Counted from the stretch's first letter, positions 44,881-54,500 are shown. The stretch is DNA of 64,000 nt from Stutzerimonas stutzeri (GCF_019090095.1 NZ_JAGQFP010000001.1:310001-374000); one strand, 5' to 3'. A program made the numbers and translations. The notes: generated by a model from the letters alone, not told the origin.

Positions 44881-46127
44881 TGGTCTGCCCCGGAGCTGGT
44901 GGACGGGTAGTTAAGAATTACCGCTCGCATAGCGCCGCTCAAATTCCATCGGACTGAGGTAGCCCAGCGTCGATTGTCGGTGACGATTGTAAAAGCGGAT
45001 GTAGTCAAATAGGTCGGTTTTCGCCTCGTGGTAGCTGGCATAGCGCGTCAGGTACACCCTCCCAGCCTTCAGTGAACGGAAGAAGCTCTCCATCGCGGCG
45101 TTGTCCAGCAGTTCCCTGGACGTGAGTGGCTGGGCACGATGCGATGTCGCCGAAGCAAAGCTTGGTAGTCATATGCGCAGTATTGGCTGCCACGATCGGA
45201 GTGCAGCGGCACCTCTTCTTTCGGCTGTCGGCGTGCAACGGCCATCTCCAGCGCGGCGTGTACCAAGGCCTGCTGCATGCGGCGGTGCATCGCCCAACCG
45301 ACGACGGCGCGTGAATAGAGATCGAGCACGACGGCCAGATACAGCCAGCCTTGGGCTGTCCGCGCGTAGGTCATGCCCGAGATCCAGTGCCGGTTAGCGC
45401 GATCCGAGGCGAACTGGCGATCCAGGTGGTTCGGGGCAATCGGCAGAGCGTGACTATTGCTAGAAGCCAGCCGCCAGCGCTTGCGTCAGCGAAGGCGCAG
45501 ACCGGCTTCACGCATCAGTCGAGCAACCCGGCGCCGACTACACGCATGCCCCATGGCCGCCAACTCGGCCTTGATTCGGCGATGGCCATAGATCCCACTC
45601 ACCTCATGGTGGATGGTGCGAATCTCCTTGCTCAGACGCTGATTCGCCATCTCTCTCGCCGAAGGTGGGCGCTGCTGCCAGGCATGCAAGCCGCTGCGGG
45701 ATACCCGTAACAGCCGACACATCGGCGCTACGGGATAGCGACCGGCCAACGCCTCGATGGCGCGGAACTTCACTTCGTGGGCTGCGAGAAGATGGCGAGC
45801 GCCTTTTTTAAAACATCGCGCTCCATAGTGACCTGAGCCAGTTGCTGGCGTAGCCGACGCAGCTCCGCACTATCACCGCGCTGCTTGCCATTGCCCGGAA
45901 AGGCATCGTCACCTTGCTGCTCTTACTGGCGCTTCCACTTGCCCAGCAGGCTTTCAGCGATGCCGAGCGTCTCGGCGACATGGCGAAGCGGCGTGCCGGC
46001 AAGCACCTGGTCTACCGCTTCGCGTTTGAAGGATTCGGGAAAGCGTCGTCTGGTCTGGGTAATGAACACTCCTTGCGGCGGACATTATCCACCTTAAGTC
46101 AGTGTCCACTCAGCCCGGGACAGACCA
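44881..46127. mobile_element. IS3-family insertion sequence, inactive
   Basis: 1247 bp. Imperfect inverted ends: left TGGTCTGCCCCGGAGCTGGT and right (read inwards) TGGTCTGTCCCGGGCTGAGT. The inside encodes IS3-type OrfA and OrfB on the minus strand, both broken. No matching target-site duplication (left flank ...GCGCCTGA, right flank CCCTTCTTG...). The element truncates the tail of cassette C, so it probably removed or replaced the rest of that effector copy. Confidence 0.85.
44911..46063 (-). pseudogene. IS3-family transposase OrfA/OrfB remnants
   Basis: OrfA (45770-46063) begins at ATT behind AAGGAG, apparently ATG-to-ATT, and has an internal TAA (45923-45925) after LGKWKRQ. OrfB starts at a GTG near 45773 (helix-turn-helix SGIYGHRRIKAELAAMGHA), meets a TGA at 45483-45485, resumes with the DDE core (AVVLDLYSRAVVGW, LHSDRGSQYCAYDY) and shifts frame near 45107 before NAAMESFFRSLKAGRV. 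At least four lesions: it is dead. Confidence 0.85.
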
Positions 46128-46174
46128 CCCTTCTTGCCTCTGCGGCTCGCCATAGCGACACGAGAATTGCTTAA
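46128..46174 (+). pseudogene. last codons of an effector tail (cassette C)
   Basis: After the right end of the IS the frame reads LLASAARHSDTRIA then stop, matching exactly the last 14 residues of the full effector (nucleotides differ at one or two positions). It stands before the GGCCATTCGGCC hairpin and immunity gene C, so cassette C once had an effector copy that the insertion cut off. Confidence 0.8.
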
Positions 46175-47380
46175 TCGGGGGGGCCATTCGGCCCTCAAAG
46201 TTACAGCTGGTTGCTCATTTGAAGCGAGCATCTGAAGCTGACATCAAAATAATGCGTGTCGAGTTTTAGGCGGTGATTCCTACGCAGGACAGTGTTAGCC
46301 GCTAGCCATGGCGTATCGATCGAGTCGATTCCCCGCGCTACTTTTTCTTCACCTGATGAGGGGCCTTTGGGGTCCTTCCTAGGTGACTCATGGTAGAAAC
46401 TGTCGTTGTACCAATCATCCAGCACCTCGATCGCCATGCCTGCCATTGAGTACAACCCGAGTGGGTTGGGAGGGTACTTGTCGACGCGTTCAGTCATTGG
46501 GCGACGACCCGTACCGGGAAAATTCTCTCCGAACTTCAAGCTGCCATCGTTAGTCGGGTAGAGAACGTTTTGGCCTCTGTTTCGCGCCGCATACTCCCAC
46601 TGAGCTTCGGTGGGTAGATCAACGGGGTAACCACTTACGTTTCCAAGCCACTGACAATAGTCCTTGGCCTCCTGCCAATCCCTGATGGGAGCGACGTTCA
46701 TCGGATCGAATGCATATTTAAGGCGTTCACGGTCTCGCAATTCGCTCAATACCGGTTCCTGTCCAATCAAAGATCGGTATAAGTCGAAGTCACCCAGCGT
46801 CGTTTTTTTCGCCGCCAAGTGATAGCTCGACACCTCAACCTCATGAAGAGGAGCGTCGCTATTCATTGTGATATTGCATAGATTGTCCTCCGGCGCGCCG
46901 CATGGCCAAGTGCAGACCTCGGCCGGATTGAAGTCGCACTTCCAGCCGAAATCACCCATTTCGAAGGTGCCACCCTCGATGAACACCATCTCGTCAATCG
47001 AGCGGATTACCACGCGAAGCACTTCTTCCCTCTTGTCTGAAGACAGTTTTGGGTACTGCGTTTGGATCCGCGAAGCAATCTCGGCGACCTTGTCAGCGGA
47101 GAGCTTCTGACTTTCTGGGAGATTGGCAGAGCTACAGGCAGCCGCTGCGGCGCAGCCTATAAGCAAGGCAAGTGTACGGATAGGGTTCATTTGTTTTCGT
47201 CCTTGAATCGGCAGATCGGAGGCGGACGAGTTTAACAAGACGCCGAGTTGCGGGAGGGCCAGCATCGCTCGGAGTTGGAAGCGGCTCACAGGATGGCTGA
47301 ACTGCCTTTAGTCCCGAGATGATCTGCAGGAAAAGATCTGGGCATATACAACCGTGGCAAAAGGCCGCTTTTGGCCGAAA
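46131..47380. repeat. 1.25-kb direct repeat, copy 2 (immunity gene C)
   Basis: Nearly identical to 41743-42992 over effector tail end, terminator, immunity gene, promoter side and the GGCCGCTTTTGGCCG motif. It diverges in the immunity N-terminal half and after the motif (GATTGC vs AAACCC). Suitable for homologous recombination that would delete cassette B and the IS. Confidence 0.85.
46201..47190 (-). CDS. SUMF1/FGE-fold lipoprotein, candidate T6SS immunity (copy C)
   Basis: 329 aa, almost identical to copy A over its C-terminal 215 residues and different in about 20 positions within its N-terminal third (MNPIRTLALLIGCAAAAACS signal, MVFIEGGTFEMGDFGWKCDF, CNITMNSDAPLHEVEVSSYH). The clustered differences suggest gene conversion or selection at an effector-contact surface. 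Start ATG at 47190 sits 9 bases behind AAGGA. Confidence 0.8.
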   Translation of the reverse strand: MNPIRTLALLIGCAAAAACSSANLPESQKLSADKVAEIASRIQTQYPKLSSDKREEVLRVVIRSIDEMVFIEGGTFEMGDFGWKCDFNPAEVCTWPCGAPEDNLCNITMNSDAPLHEVEVSSYHLAAKKTTLGDFDLYRSLIGQEPVLSELRDRERLKYAFDPMNVAPIRDWQEAKDYCQWLGNVSGYPVDLPTEAQWEYAARNRGQNVLYPTNDGSLKFGENFPGTGRRPMTERVDKYPPNPLGLYSMAGMAIEVLDDWYNDSFYHESPRKDPKGPSSGEEKVARGIDSIDTPWLAANTVLRRNHRLKLDTHYFDVSFRCSLQMSNQL

Positions 47381-47499
47381 CCCGCCATCCCCACCGCCCG
47401 CGTCAGCGACGAGCGCCCTCTGGGTCGAGACGGCCGGCCCCGTCCGTCTCGATGCGAAGCACGCCAGCGCGACCCGGCCCAGCCGGGTGACGCTCGATC

Positions 47500-47539
47500 C
47501 TTTGCTCCTTTGCTCCTTTGCTCCTTTGCTCCTTTGCTC
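47500..47539. repeat. five tandem CTTTGCTC octamers
   Basis: Perfect 8-bp microsatellite, five units, in the non-coding gap upstream of immunity C and downstream of the immunity D fragment. Slippage-prone, but not inside a coding frame that I can support. The flanking sequence 47385-47499 is GC-rich and non-coding. Confidence 0.85.
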
Positions 47540-47572
47540 TTTTCCGCTTTCTCTTCCCATCCCCCAATTCCG

Positions 47573-47755
47573 TTATAGCGGATCTACTTTTTGAATCGCA
47601 CAGCGGAAGCTGTCAGCCAATGAGTGCGTGCCAGGTTCGAGGACGAGGCTTCTTCGCAGGACTGTATTGGCGGAAATCCAAGGTGTTTCCGATAGATTGG
47701 TTCCCCGAGCCACTCGCCTTTTGCCGCTGGCTGGGCCTTGGCTCATGTCTATCGT
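47573..47755 (-). pseudogene. C-terminal fragment of a fourth SUMF1-fold immunity gene (D)
   Basis: Minus strand frame: MSQGPASGKRRVARGTNLSE, TPWISANTVLRRSLVLEPGT, SLADSFRCAIQKVDPL, stop. It aligns with the last 60 residues of A (GPSSGEEKVARGIDSIDTPW ... SFRCSLQMSNQL) and of B (GPEAGTTKVARGTNSIETPW). Nothing of the N-terminal 270 residues remains. It proves the array had at least four members. It lies immediately to the right of the CTTTGCTC tract. Confidence 0.85.
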
Positions 47756-48234
47756 TTAGACATACTCATGAGCAAAGAGGTGTTCGCACGCTGAGCGTGC
47801 TCTGCGATGGCGGGAGCGCCCATAAACGCCCCGCATCGCGCCATGACATCTAGCACGCTGGAAATCGCACTCCCGCTAGATGGCTTGAAGAGTAGGCCGA
47901 TCCTTCGATAAGTCCCTCCGCTGCTGGCCGAAAGCAGCCTTAGGTAGCTGTCTCTAGTCGGCCGGGGGCGGCATGCGGCTAATAGCGGCCGATTAGACAT
48001 CGGTAGCCACAACGGACAGGTCAGTTCAACGTTATCGGTAGCGCTCCATCCGTCATTTTTCATTGACACCCCCGAGAACCTCTCGGTAGTGTCCGCCCTC
48101 CCTCCTTTTCGGCTACCTCTGCCGTGAACCGCCCAGGCGTTAACTCGCGAAGCGGTCATACAAGTTGCCGACACTTATACGGTCGCTATCTGCCAGCGGC
48201 TTCATTTCCGGTATCAAGTGTAAAGGATGATTCT
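47756..48234. other. 479-bp intergenic, right edge of the T6SS island
   Basis: Contains GCTGCTGGCCGAAAGCAGCC near 47922, another copy of the GCTTTTGGCCG-type motif, and a hairpin at 48065-48093 (GACAC / GTGTC enclosing CCGAGA-ACC-TCTCGG). No credible ORF. The next gene, a GNAT enzyme, starts at 48235. Confidence 0.5.
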
Positions 48235-48672
48235 ATGATCATTCGTCAGGCTACTAACGCCGACTATCCGCTACTGCTCAACATTTGGCTGCGCTCCGTT
48301 CGCGCCACTCATCACTTCCTGCAAGAAGCCGATATCGAGGTATTGCTTCCTCAGCTGCGCGATGTCTACCTACCCGCTGTTGAGCTATGGGTTGAGGTAA
48401 ATGCCGAGGACTCGCCGCTAGGCTTTATTGGGCTCAATGAAAACCATGTAGAAATGCTCTTCATCGAGCCAGACCTGCGAGGAAAAGGTATTGGCCGCGC
48501 GCTGCTAGATCATGCCCGCAGTTCGTGCGATCAGATGAGTGTTGATGTGAATGAGCAGAACCCCGAAGCGGTAGGGTTCTATTTACATTACGGGTTTGTT
48601 CAAACAGGTCGCTCTCCGCTTGATGGCGGGGGCCGTCCCTTTCCCTTGCTACATCTGAGCTTGCCCGGCTAG
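48235..48672 (+). CDS. GNAT family N-acetyltransferase (YjaB-like)
   Basis: 145 aa. MIIRQATNADYPLLLNIWLR start, FLQEADIEVLLPQLRDVYLP, VEMLFIEPDLRGKGIGRALL (motif A) and NPEAVGFYLHYGFVQTGRSP (motif B). The ATG at 48235 follows AAAGGATGATTCT; the frame is open to 48124 without family-like sequence. Substrate unknown. Lower GC than the genes after 49 kb, consistent with island membership. Confidence 0.87.
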   Translation: MIIRQATNADYPLLLNIWLRSVRATHHFLQEADIEVLLPQLRDVYLPAVELWVEVNAEDSPLGFIGLNENHVEMLFIEPDLRGKGIGRALLDHARSSCDQMSVDVNEQNPEAVGFYLHYGFVQTGRSPLDGGGRPFPLLHLSLPG

Positions 48673-49175
48673 GGCTGTAATCGTGAATCGCCCCTAAGCC
48701 CTCCTTCGGGGCGAATCCAAATCCGAGCTCAGGCAGCGAGCTTGAATCTTTAGTTGGCCTCGCAGATGAGCTTACGTATAAGGCCTGCATGCATTGATGC
48801 GGTAGCATTTATGTCATTTCACTTGCTCGCAGCTTCCGGTAACGAATGCTCCTTAGTGAAAGCTCTTGGCCGAATGCTGCCATTTCGAAGCGGCTGCCTC
48901 TAGCCGCTCTCGGCAACACGATCAACACCTCGCCCTAGCACCCGACAAAACCTTACTTTCCCTTTACGTCCGCTTCACACGAAGCTGACTATCATCGGCG
49001 TAGAGTTCGTTTCAGGCTGATGGAACGGCCAGCTCCCGTTGAGTGGGTTTGCCGCGCTGGGCTGAAATGAGCAGCAGCCTCCCTGGGCGCGGCGACCCGC
49101 TGTTTTTTTCCGAACTCGGCTGTCGAATGAGGCCACTGGCTTTAATCCTTTTTTATCGTGGAGAGACCCGTCACC
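48673..49175. other. 503-bp intergenic ahead of mucD
   Basis: Begins with CGCCCC-N12-GGGGCG (about 48690-48714), a weak terminator candidate for the GNAT gene. Another GGCCG-rich degenerate motif (CTTGGCCGAATGCTGCC) lies near 48866. The last 150 bp must hold the mucD promoter; I see no algU/muc genes upstream. No credible ORF. Confidence 0.5.
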
Positions 49176-50579
49176 ATGATCCTTCGAAGAAACTTTCTAG
49201 CTGTCATGGCCGGCGTAGCGCTGTTTGGTCAGACGCTCGTAGCCTATGCCGACCTGCCGGACTTCACTCCGCTGGTCGAAGACGCGTCGCCAGCGGTGGT
49301 GAACATCAGCACAAAACAGACGCAATCGATGCGTGGCGCGCAGGCGCAGATGCCCGACCTGGAAGACATTCCGCCGATGTTCCGCGACTTCTTCGAGCGC
49401 GGCATGCCGCGGCAGCCCGAGCGCCGTCGCGAAGTGCAGTCGCTGGGGTCGGGCTTCATCATTTCCGAGGATGGCTACATCCTGACCAACAACCATGTGG
49501 TCGCCGATGCCGACGAGATCATGGTGCGCTTGCCGGACCGCAGCGAGATGCAAGCCAAGCTGATCGGCGCTGACCCGCGCAGCGATGTCGCGTTGTTGAA
49601 GATCGATGGCGACGATCTGCCGACCGTCAAGATCGGCGATTCCGAGAAGCTCAAGGCGGGCGAGTGGGTGGTGGCCATCGGTTCGCCGTTCGGCTTCGAT
49701 CACACCGTTACCGCGGGCGTGGTCAGCGCTACCGGCCGCAGCCTGCCGAACGAGAGCTATGTGCCGTTCATCCAGACCGACGTAGCGATCAACCCTGGTA
49801 ACTCCGGCGGGCCGCTATTCAACCTGAGCGGCGAGGTGGTGGGGATCAACTCGCAGATCTTCACCCGGTCGGGTGGCTTCATGGGGCTGTCCTTCGCCAT
49901 TCCGATCGATGTCGCGATGGACGTTGCCAATCAATTGCGCGAAGGCGGCAAGGTCAATCGGGGCTGGCTCGGCGTGGTCATCCAGGAAGTGAATAAGGAC
50001 CTGGCCGAGTCGTTCGGACTCGAGCGGCCTGCCGGTGCGCTGGTCGCGCAGGTGATGGACGACGGTCCCGCGGCCAAAGGCGGCCTGAAGGTGGGCGACG
50101 TGATCTTGAGCGTCAACGGCCAGCCGATCGACATGTCGGGCGACCTGCCGCATCTGATCGGTGCGATGAAGCCGGGCAGCAAGGCCAAGCTGGAAGTTAT
50201 CCGCAACGGTGATCGCAAGACATTGAACCTCAGCATCGGTGCCTTGCCGGAAGATGGCGACCTGCTGGCTTCTGCGGGTCCCGGTGGCGCCATGCACAGC
50301 GACAACCGCCTCGGCGTCTCGGTGGCCGAACTGACCGATGCGCAGCGTCAGGCGCTTGAAATCAACAGTGGTGTGGTGATCAGGGAAGTCAGCCAGGGGC
50401 CGGCGGCGATGATCGGCCTGCGTCCGGGTGACGTCATCACCCACCTGAACAACGAGGCGATCGATTCGGTCAAGACCTTCAGCAAGGTGGTCAAGGCACT
50501 GCCGAAGAATCGCTCCGTATCCATGCGCGTTTTGCGGGAAGGGCGAGCGAGCTTCATCACTTTCCGTTTGCCGAACTGA
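49176..50579 (+). CDS. mucD: periplasmic serine protease MucD (DegP/HtrA family)
   Basis: 467 aa. Signal peptide (MILRRNFLAVMAGVALFGQT, cleavage near AYA-DL). Trypsin-like domain with the catalytic triad in LTNNHVVADAD (His), RSDVALLKIDGD (Asp) and NPGNSGGPLF (Ser), then two PDZ domains (GWLGVVIQEVNKDLAESFGL; GVVIREVSQGPAAMIGLRPG). It closely follows Pseudomonas MucD, the quality-control protease that limits AlgU activation. The start at 49176 gives a proper signal; an upstream GTG does not. It is followed by a clear terminator. Confidence 0.94.
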   Translation: MILRRNFLAVMAGVALFGQTLVAYADLPDFTPLVEDASPAVVNISTKQTQSMRGAQAQMPDLEDIPPMFRDFFERGMPRQPERRREVQSLGSGFIISEDGYILTNNHVVADADEIMVRLPDRSEMQAKLIGADPRSDVALLKIDGDDLPTVKIGDSEKLKAGEWVVAIGSPFGFDHTVTAGVVSATGRSLPNESYVPFIQTDVAINPGNSGGPLFNLSGEVVGINSQIFTRSGGFMGLSFAIPIDVAMDVANQLREGGKVNRGWLGVVIQEVNKDLAESFGLERPAGALVAQVMDDGPAAKGGLKVGDVILSVNGQPIDMSGDLPHLIGAMKPGSKAKLEVIRNGDRKTLNLSIGALPEDGDLLASAGPGGAMHSDNRLGVSVAELTDAQRQALEINSGVVIREVSQGPAAMIGLRPGDVITHLNNEAIDSVKTFSKVVKALPKNRSVSMRVLREGRASFITFRLPN

Positions 50580-50599
50580 CCGCTGATCGGTCCGACGAA

Positions 50600-50626
50600 A
50601 AAAGGCCCGCCTAGTGCGGGCCTTTT
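50600..50626 (+). terminator. rho-independent terminator of mucD
   Basis: AAAAGGCCCGC, loop CTAGT, GCGGGCCTTTT: 11-bp stem with A-run and T-run, 20 bp after the mucD stop; it can also stop leftward transcripts from the cupin gene. Confidence 0.93.
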
Positions 50627-50666
50627 GCTGGGTGAAGTGGATGCCTGGCCACAGGCGCGATGATCG

Positions 50667-50996
50667 TTAGTCGACGACGAACAGTTTGGCCCCCGTGGCA
50701 GTAGACGACCTGTGCGCTTCGGCATCGTCGGCGACCTGGTAGCTCATGCCGGGCGTGAGGACGAAGGTGCGGCCGTCGTCGAGTTCGGTGTGCAGCTCAC
50801 CTTCCAGGCAGAGCAGGACATGGCCTTTCGTACACCAATGGTCGGCCAGGTAGCCGGCGCTGTATTCGACCATTCGGACCCGGACTTCACCGAAGTGGCC
50901 GGTGCGCCATAGCGCCTTGCCGGTCTCGCCCGGATGTTCGCTGGCCTGGATTGATGCCCAGTCGGTCGTACAGAAGGGGATTGCGTTAATTCGCAT
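50667..50996 (-). CDS. DHCW-motif cupin-fold protein
   Basis: 109 aa. Single-domain cupin with ADHWCTKGHVLLCLEGELHT (DHxC/W-type motif) and ELDDGRTFVLTPGMSYQVAD. The DHCW-motif cupin family has no known function. The frame runs upstream to 51248, but MRINAIPFC at 50996 is the family start. It is downstream of the DUF1272 gene (11-bp gap), so the two are probably co-transcribed. Confidence 0.82.
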   Translation of the reverse strand: MRINAIPFCTTDWASIQASEHPGETGKALWRTGHFGEVRVRMVEYSAGYLADHWCTKGHVLLCLEGELHTELDDGRTFVLTPGMSYQVADDAEAHRSSTATGAKLFVVD

Positions 50997-51007
50997 GATT
51001 GAGTCCT

Positions 51008-51268
51008 TTACTCGCTCGCCTGGGCGGATGGGCGGCAGCCACCCGGCCGGTAGACGCGCTGGGTCGAGGCCGGATTGCTGGCCAGTTTTGCAGCGGGCCG
51101 CCGAGGGCGCGCGACCAGCTCCCCGCCGCAGTTGGGGCAGGTGAAACCAAGCGTGTCTCGCGCGCAGTGAATGCAGAAGGTGCATTCGAACGAGCAGATC
51201 AGCGCATCGGGTGAATGGGGCGGCAGGTCGATGTCGCAACATTCGCAACCAGGTCGTAGCTCGAGCAT
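51008..51268 (-). CDS. DUF1272 zinc-ribbon-like protein
   Basis: 86 aa. Cysteine-rich N-terminal half: MLELRPGCECCDIDLPPHSP, CSFECTFCIHCARD, FTCPNCGGELV, giving seven to nine cysteines in CxxC/CxC spacing typical of DUF1272, presumably a zinc-binding fold. Function unknown. First gene of the leftward pair with the cupin protein. Confidence 0.85.
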   Translation of the reverse strand: MLELRPGCECCDIDLPPHSPDALICSFECTFCIHCARDTLGFTCPNCGGELVARPRRPAAKLASNPASTQRVYRPGGCRPSAQASE

Positions 51269-51539
51269 GTCGATTACCTTATTTTGGCTATTCTGGCCGA
51301 ATCTCCAGGCGCAGCCGTGGTCCAGGATGGTGCGATGAACCGTTTCGGGCCAGAGGTCTGGGCAAGGGCGCGTCCTGGTGTAGGGGCGGTCCTTGCGAAT
51401 CGCTTAAGCTAAGGTTTTTCGATCCGGTCGTGCATTTTATTTTGCGGCCCCTGAGCACGATCCAACCCGCGCCGCACCCCGTGCCTGCGCTCGACCATTC
51501 ACGCTTTCGTCCTGATGGGGCACTTGAGGTAACGCTATT

Positions 51540-54500
51540 TTGAGTCATGCAAGTGGGGCGAAACCGGCCCGCTCGGTACAGCTGCGCAGCCGCCTGCTGA
51601 CCATCGCACTCGCTGGGATACTGCCACTGGCGCTGGTCGCGGGTCTTGGCCTGGTATCGATCATCAACGACCAGAAGCAGCTGGCCAAGCAGCGCAGTCT
51701 CGAGGCCACGCGCCTGGCGGCGACGGCGATCGAGCTGGAGCTGGTGCGCTCCCTGAACGTCCTGCAGGCCCTGTCGCAGTCGCCGCTGCTCGATGAAGGG
51801 GCTATCGATACCTTTGCCGATATGGTGCGACGTGTGCTGCCCACCGTTCCGGGTTGGCATTCACTGTTGATCATTGCGCCCACCGGCGAGGTGCTGCACC
51901 GGGTGTCCCTGCAGCAAGTTGCCGAATCAGGCGGTATCGCAGAGCCGGACAGTCTCGCCGAACTGTTGCGCACGGAGCAGCCTCAGGTCGGCAACATGGG
52001 GCAGGGGCCGCGTGGCTCGTGGGGGATCCCGCTGCGCGTACCGGTGCGGGTGGGCGATGAGGTCCGCTATGTGCTGACCGCTGTGCTGGAGCCGCAGGCC
52101 ATCGCGGATGTCATCGGCAATCGCCGCCTGCCGGAGGGCTGGGTGACCACCGTGCTGGATGCCAACGGCCTGCGTATCGCCAGGTCCCGGCACCATATCG
52201 ATACATTGGGGCAGCCTGCCTCGCCAACCCTGGTGGAATTGCTCAAGGAGAACACGGCGGACGAAGGCACCGGCATGAGCACGACCATCGAGGGCGTGTC
52301 GGCCTTTACCGCGTTCGTGCGGCTGTACCCGTCGCGCTGGGTGGTGGCTACCGGCGTTCCCACCGATGTGGTGCAGGCCGGCGCTGTCAGGGCATTCACG
52401 CTGTATGGCGGCGGTCTGCTGCTGTCGCTGCTGTTTGCGGTTGCGGCGGCCTTGTTCGCGACACGTCGGATCAATGGGCCGATGCGTCAATTGCGTCGCG
52501 CGGCGCAGGCGATCGGCCGTGGCCAGTCGGTGGACGAGGCGCCCGAGAGCGAGATCGAAGAGCTCCGCGAGGTGGGGCGTGCGCTGGTTGCCGCGGCGCA
52601 GGCGCGACGGGAAAGCGAGGCCGAGCGCGACAACATGCTATCGCGTCTGGAGCTTGCTCAGCAGGACCTCACCGAGCAGGTCAGCGACTTGCAGGCGTTG
52701 CAGGCGCTGGGCAACCAATTGCTGCAACTGCCGACGCTGGATGCGCAGCTTCAGACCATCGTCGAGGTCTTGTGTGAGCTGCACGGCGCCGAGCACGGCT
52801 TGCTGACGCTCAGCGAAGGCGAGAATGCGTTGCGGGTCCATGCATCGAAGGGGTTCTCGTCCGCCTCGCTGGAAGAGATGAACAGCCTGCCGACCGAGCA
52901 GCGGGCGGATATCGCCGCCGTCCGCCAGGGGCAGCGAGTGACGCTCGCGGATATCGAAGCCAAGCCCTGTTTAGCCGGGTTGGTGCCGATTGCCCGCGCC
53001 GAAGGATTTCGCTCGCTGCATGCGACGCCCGTCCGGCACAGCGACGGCGGCGTGCTGGGAGGCTTGACGGTACATCTGCGCGAGGCGCGATTGCCCACCG
53101 AGCGTGAGATACGCCTGGCCGATCTGGCGGCGGGCCTGGCGGCCATCTTCATCGACCGTGCGCGCGCGCAGAGCAAGGCCGGCATGTTCGAGCAGCGCCT
53201 GCAGGTCGCGCTGGACTCGTCCACGGTGCCGTTCAGCATCCTGTCGACGGTTCGCGACGCGTCGGGGCAGGTGATCGACTTCCTGCTGTCGTTCATCAAC
53301 ACGACCGGGGCGGCCGCTCTGCGGGGCACCGTGACGGAACTGACAGGACGTCGCCTGACCGAGGTACTGGGGCCCGAAGCGAACACCCAGGCGCTGGAAA
53401 CGCTCGTGGCGGTCGCCACCCACCAGCAACCGCACGATATCGAATTGCGCAGCACGGCCTTTGGAGGCGAGCGCTGGGTTCGCCTGGTCGCGACGCCGTT
53501 CGAGCAGAGCATCGCCGTCTGGTTCGCGGACGTGACCGATGCGAAGCATCAGGAGCAGGCGATTCTGGAGGCCGATCGGCGCAAGGACGAGTTCCTCGCG
53601 ACCTTGGCTCACGAACTCCGTAACCCGCTTGCACCCATCCGGCTGGCCGCGGGTCTGTTCGGCTCGCCCGGTGCCTCCGAAGCGCAGAAGCTGCGCAGTC
53701 AGCAGATCATCGAGCGACAGGTGCGGCATATGGCGCTGCTGCTCGACGACCTGTTCGACATCTCCCGGATCACGCTTGGCAAGCTGGCGCTGCGCAAGGA
53801 GTCGCTGAATCTCGGTGCGGTGATCGAGGCGGCGGTCGAGACCGCGCGCGCCAAGATCGAATCCAGGCAGCACGAGTTGATCGTCGAATTGCCGACGCAG
53901 CCGGTACTGCTGGAAGCCGATCCATTGCGGCTTGAGCAGATCCTGGTCAACCTGCTCAACAATGCCGCCAAGTTCACTGAGCCGGGTGGGCGAATTCGCA
54001 TCAGTGCGGCGCTGGCGGGCGATACGGCGGTGGTCTCGGTCATCGACAACGGCCTGGGCATCGAGCGCCAACACCTCAAGCTGATCTTCGAGCGATTCGC
54101 CCAGGTGCCAACCTCGCGGGCTCAGGTGAATACCGGGCTCGGCATTGGCCTGGCACTCGCCAAGGGCTTGGCCAACCTGCATGGCGGGGACATACGCGTC
54201 AGCAGCGCGGGGTTGGGCCAGGGTGCGGAATTCCGGCTGAGCCTGCCTGCACTCCCGACCCAGGCGTCCGCCTGGCCGAGCCCCGCGCTGCAGGAGACTG
54301 TGCGCGCTGCGCAGCGTGTGCTCATTGCCGATGACAACCGGGACATCGCCGAGATCATGGCCGAAGTGCTGCGCCTCGAAGGTCATGAGGTCCATCTGGC
54401 TTACGATGGCACCGAGGCATTGGAGCGCTATCGGCAGCTCAAACCGCAAGTGGTGCTGCTGGACATCGGCATGCCGGGGCTGCGCGGCGATGAGGTGGCA

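Noticed and set aside
41815..47190. The FGE-fold lipoproteins as sulfatase-maturing enzymes
   Set aside because: No sulfatase is linked, they are lipidated, catalytic residues are not convincing, and each faces a T6SS effector tail.
47500..47539. Phase-variation tract (CTTTGCTC repeats)
   Set aside because: Not inside or directly upstream of a supported gene start, so slippage has no visible coding effect.
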